From assembly GCF_947623445.1 (NCBI RefSeq), contig NC_135244.1, forward strand, positions 19,716,860-19,780,859: a stretch of 64,000 bases of DNA, given 5' to 3'. Position numbers and translations under genes: made by a program. This DNA is from Clavelina lepadiformis. Its lineage: Eukaryota; Chordata; Ascidiacea; Aplousobranchia; Clavelinidae. Each line of letters begins with the position of its first letter. Within the stretch, counting starts at the first letter, position 1. Positions 35,271 to 47,200 of the stretch are shown here, in pieces. Below the pieces are notes generated by a model, which had not been told where the DNA came from, made no database searches, and saw only the letters and a list, made by a program, of their open reading frames with translations.

Positions 35271-38200
35271 ATGGGAGATAAGAGCAAGAAAGTCTGTGTA
35301 ATAGGAGCTGGAATAAGTGGTCTGGCAGCCATTAAAGCTTGTTTGGAAGAAGGTTTGATACCAACTTGCTACGAAAAGTTAGACTTTGTTGGTAAGTAAA
35401 TTTTTCAAACCTTGTATTCACCAACACGCGTTTCATCAACTGGTACGCAGCTCTCTCATTACGTCTTTGTTCAAACATCTCTCGACACAGGTGGTATGTG
35501 GAGTGACCACAAGAAAGAGAAGCATGACAACAGCCCAACTACGTATCCATCACTTGTTACAAACATTAGTAGAGTTAACGTTGGATTTTCCGACTTCCCT
35601 GCTCCGAAAGTAAGTATTTAAAGAAAATTACAAATTTTAAAATACTGCGAGGTACATAAACGTATGGTATTTGTGTGTATGTGTTGTGTGGCTTAAATAA
35701 ATAATTTAATTGAAGATGAACAGCACAGCAATTTCATCTGCCTCTAATACAACCATGCGTAAGAAAGTTCACATTATGCAACTTAGCAATGTAAATTTAT
35801 GTCCTTAGGAATGGCCACCTTATCTCAATAGATTCCATGTAAGCGAATTTGCTGAGATGTATGCAGACCATTTTGGCTTGAAGGAGTGCATTAGATTCAA
35901 AACAGAAATTGTTAGTGTGACTCGGACTAAGTCTTATGATAAAACAGGTAAAGTATGTCTGGATCGACAACAGTTAAAAACAGCATTAATCAAATCAGAT
36001 AAATACGTTTTTATTACTCTGCCTCTTGGCTGTTTATATATTTATATAGTTTTATATATACTCCTATTAATTTATATTGTAGCCTACTTAGGCTACATAC
36101 CGCGTACCTAATAACCTATATTTTTGAATAATTTTACAAAATTGTTTTGCAGTATTTGCTGCATTTATAGTTTTTGTTAAAGGTTCCTGGCTGGTGAAGG
36201 TCAAAGATCTGAACAATGACGAAATAACTGTCAGAGAATTTGATGCTGTCATTGTTGCATGTGGTGTATTTAACAAGAAGATAAAACCTTCCGTTCCTGG
36301 ATTAGACAAAGATTTTGCGGGCGAGATTTTTCACGGCGGCGATTATAGGGGACCCGCAAATTTAAAAGGTATAAAAATAAGTGTAAGGTTGTGCGGTTAG
36401 GTATTGAATTTGGTTTGAATTGAATGGTCAATATGATTGATCAAATTTCGTGAATTGTGGTTTACGTTTGACATTAAATTATAATAACTTTAAAGCGACT
36501 GGTGTAGCTTATATAATTACACTTATAAATATGTATAGTTATATAGTAGACGTATAGTATACAATAAGTTTTTACGACACATATAAATAGTTTGATTCAC
36601 ATGCGCGTATGATTAAATTATGCAGAGCAGTTACACTTTGGACTTGAGATACGTTTGAATGAAATGGTAAATGTATGCATATGCTTATAGATTAATATAT
36701 GCTGTATAATGATGTTGTATATATGCAAACTTTTTGGCAAAGTTGACCGTGTGAGTCTTTTGCAGATAAATCGATTTTGGTTATTGGAGCTGCATTCACG
36801 GGAGCGGACATCGCTTGTGATTGTGCAAAAACTGCCAAAAATGTCTTCCCATCCTCAAGAAACGGTATATGGATTGCTCCACGTGTATCAGCGGTAGGAA
36901 CATAATGTATAAATTATGTTTGTTATATGTACGAATACAGCATCGTCATATAAATAAAATTTTACTATCCGGTCTGATATAGTATTTATGAAGCCGTTCT
37001 AATCGAATCAGTGGCTCTGATGAAAAGTGCCAATTTTACACCAAAAATATTAAACAAAACAAACATGATGACGATTATGTAAAAATCGCACTCAAATCAA
37101 CAAAATCAACTTGTTAGTTGGCACGCGAGCCATTGTGGTGTTAGAGCTTTCTTGCAGAAACAGAAACGAATTTCACCAAATTTGGAAAAGTTCCTTCTCC
37201 ATTATGCAATCGCATCGTACAGGCGTTTTTAATTCATTTCCTCTTCCCTAGTTAATTGTTCAAAACGTGAAGTTGATTACCAACATACCAGGAAACCTTA
37301 TAGCTTAGTTATCTAGCGTGGTCTAAAATTACGTTGTCGTCGCCAACTTCATTTCAATTTTCAATGCAATCTATTTAAAAACAATTGGAATCGAACACGC
37401 ATCATCAGTTATACTTTAGAACTGTTTTCAATGATCCTTCATGTAAAAAGCGAAGACATTCTCCACTTCATTGTTTTAATTGCTTTCATTTTCAACTTCT
37501 AATAAACAAGTTGTTGTTTTTCTAGATGGGCCTACCGATTGATTTAATTTCGAATCGCTTGGATTTGATAAAGAAAAGATGGCTTCCTAGTTGGTGGACC
37601 AATAAAAACTGGGCAAATTTGATGGAGTCACGTGTAAATCATGAAGCTTGTGGCATAAAATCGAAGTACATTGTTAACCTAGCCAATAAGCAATAAAGTT
37701 TCATTATGTTCAGTTTCAACCTCGTTTGTATGTAAGTGTTTGTTTGTTTTCATACGGGGCATTTTTTGATTACAGGTATCCTTACATGAACATGCTAAGA
37801 ACTATCACTGTATCAGATGAACTGCCATTAAAAATCTACAGCGGACAAGTTAAAACTAGACCTGAAATTAAAAAAATTGCAGGAAATACGGTGACCTATG
37901 TGGATGGCAGAGAGGATTTTGTAGATACTGTTTTCGTAGCTACAGGATATACCCCAAGTTATTCGTTTATAAGCGAAGAGATTTTTCCAAGTTAGTATAT
38001 AACGTTGTGATGATTTAACGTGTGGTGCTGTGGTATAAATGGGAATGTTGTGAAATGTGAACAATAGTTATCATATTTCATTTTATCATATTTCTGCTTC
38101 TTCTGAAACAACTGTTATTGACCACAAGGCAATTTCAGCAAAGCCCGTTTGTACAAGTGGATGTTTCCATTCCAGCTTCAGCATCCGTCTACTTTATCGT

Positions 38201-41200
38201 TTGTTGGTATCCTAGCTCCCGGATCTGGTGGTATTTCTCCCAATGCAGAAATGCAGGTATTCGTGTCCACTTAATTAACATAAATATTACGTCTGTGTCC
38301 ATGGTGTATATGACTTTAACTGAATTAATGAATTTAACTGAATGTTTAGGCTAGATACATTGCAAGAGCTTTGAGTGGAAAGAAAGAGCTATCGTCCAAA
38401 GAACAAATGCAAAAGACATGGACAAAGACCAGAGAGGAATTGCTGCGAAGTACTGGAGGAAGGTTTATATTTCGGGTCGGTTTATGTTGCTGTTGTTTCA
38501 TGTATATTTCAAATTCATCTTTCAACTTTTAGATGATGACTATCCTTGAACCAAAGGTGTAGCTAGTAGCGTAGTAGCTCCCCCAGCTTCGCCTCTGCCT
38601 TCAACAGGAAATGTTTGATATAAAGTTTGAAAATCTTTAAAAAAGATACGCTTTAAATATTACCTATGTTGAATAGGCTTATTAACCGTTTAAATATTAC
38701 TTATACCGTATAGGGGAGACCGGGGTTAGTTGGACAGCGGGGTTAGTTGAAAAATCGCAGTTTTAGTACTCCCCGAATATCTTTGTAAATCTTTACTGCC
38801 CCTTAGTGATTGATAACGATGTTATCTATTCGCCATGTTAATTTTATTGGTCTCAGAGCAGAAGCATAAAAGTGGCACACGTTTTTCTGTTTTTTACTCT
38901 TTGAACTAAAATTCGAGCTTGTTGGTAAATATAGTGTAACATAGTGCTCTAGAGAGACTATTGAAAGTTCATTAGTCTATATTGACCGTAGGTGCCATGG
39001 TACCAGAAAAGGCAGAGGCAATTAAATTACCTGGTTTAGTGGCTACATAAAAAGTAAGTTTTCTCTCCCATGTGCATACGGGGTTAGTTGGAAAATTTTG
39101 AATGGGGTTAGTTGGAATATGTAAAATCATATGAGTAAAAATTTATTTTATTAATGCTTGATGGAATTCATATTTTTTACTTATACAACCTCGTACAGTT
39201 AAGTTGGAACTTGTTATTTGATACAGATCGATAAATAGGCCTATCTACACTTTTTAATTGAAAGTATGCGCGAGTATAAACGCAAAACTCAACGTGGATC
39301 TGTGGCGGCTTGGCTCGCTTTTGTAAAATCCTTACGTCTTTCGTAGAAATGTGTTTTCCAGAACAATTGGAGTTTTTAAACTTTCAGTCCCGCCACATCA
39401 TTCTTATGAAAGAGTTTTCCAGCTAGTAAATGGAGTTTAAAACTTGCCTTTTCAGAACACTGCAAACTACCGTTGGTATATTTGAAAACTTGCTACGAAT
39501 AACTTCGTGTGAAAGCTCCTTATTTAGTACGTTACCAGGTCGCTTCCAAGTAACTGTTTCCAACTTAACCAAATTTAATTTGCATTGCAAACACACCGAT
39601 TTTCACGTTCACACGCTTTGAAATGTTCATGCCTTTTTTGTCATATATTTCCGCCACATCGCAGCACGTTTTATAAGCTTGAACTTTTGTGTGAGACTCC
39701 CTCAGAGCCTCAGAACCTCAGTCACAGACGCGAAGTTATAGACATATGTAATACCGTACTACTGTAGTTGTGGTGATTGAATCAGTAGACATCGTGTAAA
39801 CAGTCACATGACTTGTGTTCTCGGTTATTTGTAATATTGAGAAAGTGTACAGCACCTACAATAAAAGCCTTTTCTGGCAAACGGTATTTGTTATAATATA
39901 ACACGAACGTTCGGCTATCAGAAAGGTTAGAGAATTCTAACCGCACGCAACAATAGAGTCAGATACTAATGTAGTAGGTTAACTAAGTCAATAACGTAAC
40001 GTAAGCTAAGACCGATAAACTCTGCATCTGTATCTGCATCTGTCGGCATCAACCTCTACATCCTAAAACGACCCCAACCTCTACATTTCTGATGACCCCG
40101 ACGTTCTAGTGACCACCGACATTTCTGGTGACAACCCGACGTTCTACTGACAACCCGACGCTTCGACGTTCTAATAAACCACCGACGTTCTAGTGATCAC
40201 TGACGATCTTGTGTCAAAAACGACGCGTTTCAATTCTCACACTCTCGCAATTCGCACAACCGTTCTTCACTGGTAAGTGGATTTTTCACTTTTTATACAA
40301 CTACTTGCAACCATAGCTTGTAAATGCATGCTCATCGGCTTGTACCTTATTAAATTAGCTTAAGCTATTCTTATTGTGCTGCATTGTGCTGCAGTTTGAA
40401 ATAAAAGTTTCTTGTTGTAAAGTATTTTTTGGTTCAATTGTGAACAATTTTTGCGGTGCGCCGCCTAAAACATTTTCTATCGGTTTTGATAAATGTCACA
40501 ACCTGTGCCGACACAACGAAAAGTTACTTCGGTGCCTGGCAAAGCTAAGACAGAATACCACATGAGCACACGATCAACCGACCGTTCCAACGAGTCAATT
40601 AATAATACAACTATGTCGAACGAAAACGGGGAGGGATCTGCAAATACTCCCGATAATGGCATTGCTGGTCCGTCTGGTCTGGGTACTAGTAACCAATTAC
40701 CAACAAACGCGCAACCACAGAACAATACTTTACGAAACGATTTGTTTTCACACGTTAAACTTCCTACCTTTTGGAAATTTAATCCCGAAGCGTGGATTTC
40801 TCACCTTGAACATAAATTTTCTCTTTATCAAATCACTTCTCAAACTAATCGTTACTTGTTGGCGGTAGAGGCAATTCCTGCGAAAGACCTCGCGCTCCTT
40901 CGGTTACCTTCGGCGTCAGCACAGAACTGCTACGACATATTGATCAATGAAATCTTGAGAAACTTTGATAAACGTGAGGACCATTTAGATTTTTTGTTGG
41001 CGGACCTGACGCTGCACGATCAGTCCCCGAAACATTTAATGCGCGAATTAATGAGCGCAGTAGGTCAAGAGAATCTTACTCCGCCAGTCGTCAAACTAAT
41101 TCGTGCTAAATTCCTTAAAGCGTTACCACCAGACGTCGCAATTGCGTTAGCCAGCGTGGAACATCACGATCTCCAGAACCTTGCAAGCAGAGCCCACGAA

Positions 41201-44200
41201 ATCTTGCTGCTTAAACAACCAAAAACTTCTTCGCACAACCTTTCCCTTGCCATCACTGATACGGATGACATTGACTACCCAATGCAACCGCAAATACAGC
41301 AAATTCAATTGTCTAAACCACCGCGCTATACACGATCTAACGCTAACAACGAATCTAAGAGTTCCGGGCAAAGAAATACGAATTTCACAAACCAAAATAC
41401 GCCAAACCAACGCAATTCATTTAACTCAGCATGGCAACAACGATCACCACGCACAAACAATGGACAGTTTCACAAATCATACAGCAACAACGGGTTTAAT
41501 CGAGATAATCGCCGACAAAATGGTTCTTCTTTTGCAAACCAACGCAAATATAATTTTTTACATTCATCCCCCACATTTCAGAAACCAGACTACCAACGTA
41601 GCAATTACCCTTGCGCGTCTGATGCTTCTAATGGCTTATGTTGTTACCACGCCCGCTTCGGTAGGGATGCGCGCCGCTGTCACCCAAGTTGTAGCATGTG
41701 GGAGAACCAATCCCGCCCAACAAAAAACGCGTGGCGATCGACGCAACATTAACCCCGTCAGTCCCGTCGATCGCATCAACAATAAAAAGAGGCTGCCCCT
41801 TGTTAACTGTATATGATCACGCCAATAGTATTCACTTTTATGTAGATAGCGCGGCAGCAACTTCTCTTTTGTCCGCTAGTTTAGCTGACGTATCAAACCG
41901 CAAACCGCAAACACCGCTTTTCGCTGCTAACAGCACGCCAATTACTACGTATGGCACTACACAACTTAATGTTTCCCTTCATCCTCGTTTTTCTTATCCC
42001 TTTGAATTTGTGCTTGCGGACACACCTTTTTGCATATTGGGGCTGGATTTCCTCACTGAATACAACTTTGTTTTGGATCTTAAAGCCAAGCATCTCATAG
42101 ATGTACCGAACCAACAGCAATATACGTTAGAGCCTGTTGAAAGTGATCCTGTTCGCATATCCATTCTCAGCCAGATAGATCCTGTTGCAGACCTTTTACA
42201 TCAATTTCCAGACTTGCAAAAACCCATGTCAGCTGTTAAACCAGTGAAGCATTCCATCGTTCACCACATCCATACCACAGGTTCTCCTGTACGTGCACGT
42301 CCACGTCGATATAGCCCAGAAACAATGCAGATCTTGAAGAAAGAAATTGACAGCTTGCTGGAGCGAGAAATTATCCGATACAGTGATTCTCCTTATGGAA
42401 GTCCGGCCTTGCTCGTTCCTAAAGGCTCTTCTGGCAATAAATATCGTCTTGTCGTTGATTATAAATTAGTCAACAAACAAACAATCGACAGCTGTTACCC
42501 TCTTCCGTTCTTACATAGTTTTTCCGAGGTTTTGTATGGTAAAACTGTCTTCTCTAAATGCGATCTCCAAAACGCCTTTCATCAAATAAAAGTGGCTCCA
42601 GAAGATGTCCATAAAACGGCGTTTGTTTGCCCCCTAGGACAATTTGAATACACAAGACTCCCATTCGGTTTATCGGGCGCCCCACGGACCTTTTCCAGAC
42701 TAATAGGGGAAGTAGTACGTCCCCTTCAGCACCTTGGAATCTTTGCTTACCTCGATGATATCATCATTGGAAGTAGTAACCTATCAGAACATCTTGAACA
42801 CCTTAAGTTGCTTTTTCAACGACTTGAGGAATTTGGCTTAACGCTCAATTTAGACAAAAGTGAATTCAACCGCGAGTCTCTTGACTACCTTGGCCATCAC
42901 ATAAATTCTGAGGGTATACGACCAACTCAAGAAAAAGTGCAGGCCATTCTTGATTACCCACAGCCACAAACCTGCAAACAGCTGAAACGTTACTTGGGAA
43001 TTTATTGCTATTATTTTCGCTTTCTGAAGCATTGTTCCACAACCTTACAACCGCTTTACAAGCTAGTTCCGAACAGTCGCAGCAAACGCGCGGCCCCTTT
43101 AACATGGAATGTCGAAGCCGAATGCGCCTTCGCCAGCAGCAAACAAGCTATTGCAAATGCTAGCACTTTAGCGTTTCCGAAACTCCATGCTCCAACTTAT
43201 CTAACAGTTGACGCTTCGTTGACCGGTATTGGAGCGACATTAGAGCAATTGCAAGGAAATCAACTTGTTCCTTTGGCCTTCTTTTCAAGACAGCTGAACG
43301 CTACTCAACGTAAATACAGTTGCTTTGACCGAGAGCTGTTGGCCGCTTACAAGTCAATACGTCATTTCCGCTACTTCTTGACAGGCCGACAATTCACTTT
43401 GCGTACAGACCATCTCCCTCTGGTTTCAAGTCTCAGTAAGCTCTCCGAACATTACTCTCCAAGACAGTTCCGGCAATTGTTGTTTGTTTCAGAATATACA
43501 ACAACCATTGAGCACATCAAAGGCTCTGCCAATGTTGTGGCGGACCTCTTGTCAAGGTCTCAACCTTCGGCACCCAACATTAATACTCTTTCGGACGTTC
43601 CGCCTCCTTTAGAGTATGAGAAAATAGCACAAGCTCAAGCCAATGATCCTGCTATTCAAAGACTACGCACCGCAACAACATCACTCAAACTCCAGGACTG
43701 CAAGCTGCCCAATAAGGACCTTACCATCCTTTGTGACGTGTCCACTGACACAGAGCGTGTTCTAGTTCCTTCCTCCTTCCAACGTCAAGTATTCCTGCAC
43801 TTACATAATTTATCGCATCCTGGAAAAAAAGCCACAATTAAGCTCATCAAGGAAAGATTTATATGGATAGGGATGTGTAAACAAATCGCTACCTGGGTTC
43901 AACAATGCCCAAACTGCCAGGAAGGAAAAATTTTCCGCCACACTAAAACCGCACCGGGGAAATTTAAAATTCCCTACGGACGATTTTCTGATGTTGCAAT
44001 TGACTTGATTGGACCACTACCAACCTCCCATGGTTACAAATACATCCTTACATGTATTGACCGATATACGCGTTTCGTTCAAGCGATACCAATCCCTGAT
44101 GCCACCACGGAAACCGTTGCTGCTTACTTTGTTAATCTCTGGTGTTCCTTGGTCGGTGTTCCAATCATCCTCACAAGTGATCGTGGACCATGTTTCATAA

Positions 44201-47200
44201 GTTCCGCTTGGGCAGAAATTATGCGCTCGCTTGGTATTCAACACAATCTGACTACAGCTTACCACCCCACTTCCAATGGAATTACAGAACGCGCAAATGC
44301 AGAGATCAAGCGCGCCATCAAGTGTTCAGACGAACCTGAACGTTGGTTTCACAAATTGGGTTTTATTGTCTTGGCTCTGCGTAATCGCTATCTCCAGGAT
44401 TTGAAATGTACACCTGCTGAGTTAGCTTTTGGACACACCTTACGGCTCCCAGGTGGTTTCTTTTCTGATTCCAAGCTTACCTCTGCAGTTCCTACATCCA
44501 GCTACCTCGGTGCCTACCGAGACTTCATCAACGACCTTCAGTTTACTCCAACGACCGCTCATACAAAATTCATGCAGTCCTACGTGCATCCGGATTTGAA
44601 ACATTGTGACCGCGTTTATGTTAGATGCGATCATGTCAAACGTGCGTTAGAACGCCCTTATGTTGGTCCTTTTCCAGTATTGGAAAGATACGAAAAATAT
44701 TTTGTAATATCCCGTCATGGCAAACCGGATCGCGTCTCACTCGACCGTCTCAAACCTAGCTATACAATTGATATTGATGCTCCCTCACCATCATCCTCCT
44801 CGCATCAACAAAATTTTTCTTTGCAGACTCGACACCCTGCTCCTCAGTCAGTCTCCGCTACTTCAGCGAAACAGCAAACGACACCACCTACTGTCACTGC
44901 TCCTGCTTCTATAAAACCGCCTGAAGTTGTAAAGACTTCTCGGACTGGTCGCAAAATCATTCCACCGAAACGGTTCTCTGACTAAACAACACAACATGTT
45001 CGTTTGTCTGCTGCTTACATGTTTCTTTTTGTTCACATCCGCCGCTCAGACGAATCTTCATCCGGATACACAGAAATTTCTGTTATGTCAGCGTTCGCAT
45101 TCTCTCGGGTTATATACCTTTGATGACGACATACATTGTCAAACGCAGACACCCTTCTCCATACACAACTGCTCTGCTACCGTGTTTGCTCCAGATCTGC
45201 ATCTCCAGAAGATTCCTGCAACAGTTTGCACTTCACAGATTACTTCCTGGAGCACTACTTACTTCTTTTTTGGGAGTTATCAAAAATCGGCCAACACCTT
45301 TGACGCACACCCACCGTACAACCCAGAATGTTCGTCGTGGAATAAAACCAACGTTTCATCACATGGACCGCTGATCCTGTCTAATCCTGCGGCGTACTCA
45401 ACACGCAATGCAGTCCATTATAAGTTTGTCTGGCCGACTTCAGCTTCTGGAACAGTAACAAACGACTTCTTGTTTCACACTACAATTTACTACGATTACG
45501 TCACGGACACAATGACGTCGTCTCTTGGATCTCTTGCATCGTGCTCAATCGGGCGTGGATACTGCTTAACGGGCAATCGTATGTTTATATGGCGAGTACC
45601 TTCGCATATCAACTGCCCACCAACCAAGCCTCTCGGGACTCACAAGATGCTCCTCCATTACAACTCTACGTCCTTATATAGAGGTTCCTTACCTGATCTC
45701 GGGATCTCGGTACATCACTGGAGGAAATGCTCCTCTCGTGCGAAAAACTGCTATGGCAAACATATTCACTGCGACAACAACAACTTTATCTTTCGCTACC
45801 AACAATGTACAGAGCTCGACAGACTCGCTCTTTTTCGTCCTAACCGGCTAAGGCGTGCCCCTTTTCGAACGCCATACTCTCAATTCGAGCGACTTTTTGC
45901 AACCTTCGACACACAACAGGACGACCTTATTTCAGAAGTTCTCACTACCTTCAACGAAGAGAACAAGTTCCTACATTGCCAACTCACGAAGCTAATTGGC
46001 ACACTCTACAAAGCAATTGGGAAGATCTTCCCTACTGAGATACTCACTACTACTCTTGGACATCAAACCATGGGTTCCAGCCTTGGAGATTTTATGTCCA
46101 GAGCAGCATGTCACTCTATCAACGGTACCGTCTTACCGTCACTTGCGTACCGAAACGCATTCAGCCAACGTCCTCTCATCAAATATCGCGATCAAAACGG
46201 CCACAGTCAATACGGCCAACTCATTTCAGACAACATTGTCCTACCGGGAGTGCACCTGCTGGAATCGTATCGACCAGCAAGAAGTTTTGTCTTCCGAGTT
46301 CTGGGACACACTGTCCTGTATCACAACTATACTTTATCGCACGAACATGTGCAGGTGCATCAACTCAACTTACCTTTGTCGCCTATACACGTCAACTACA
46401 AGGCACCCGACTACGAGAAAATTCTCAACGAGCTACCTGACTCTGACTCGTTTACTGATCTACAATCGCTGCTCAGCTCTATGTCTGAAGCCAACCTTCT
46501 CAAGGAACAAATGCGACATGTCATGACAAGCCTTACTACTACTACTGATGAAACTATGATCAACGGATCCTACGTCGCAGACACATTCGCACACGCCGCG
46601 AAACAAACGTTACTCCTTGCTCTGTCGCAAATTACGAATCCATTTCTCTCAGCCCTTATATTCATCCTGCAACTCCTTGCCATGATGTGGGCCCTCTTCC
46701 ATACCATCGGGTTTATCCGATCGTCTCCGCACCATTTGCAGTATGCCAGATCCCTTGTATCCCGTGTCCGCGCTTGGCGCCACCAACAGCAGGCGCCGGT
46801 TGCAAGACCTCAACTACCACAACCGCTGCCCTTGCCTCGGCGTTCTCGTGATGAACCGTCTCCGTCCGGATCTGCTGATGACGCACCGCCCGCTTCATCT
46901 TCTCGTGATAATTTCGCGAGCACCCACACACTTTAAGTTTCACTATGTGTATCACCTTGCTTCAATACCGATAAATGTCCTTTGCATGTACAATTTTGCC
47001 GTTTTCCCTTGTCGCCGCTTTCGATTTTGTAACCGTTTTGCTTCGTTGCATGCTTAGTAGCTTATTCTTGTGCTAGTATCGTTTTCACTTTTCCCGCCTT
47101 ATTGCATGCTAACTATTCCTGTGCATGAGTTTAGCTGTTTCAACCCACCTCAATAGGGGGAGGTGCAGTTGCAAAAAATTTACCCTCTACCCCTTTAGTT

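Noticed and set aside
39430..39767. Short open frames in the LTRs
   Set aside because: They recur in both LTRs only because the LTRs are identical, and they match nothing recognised.
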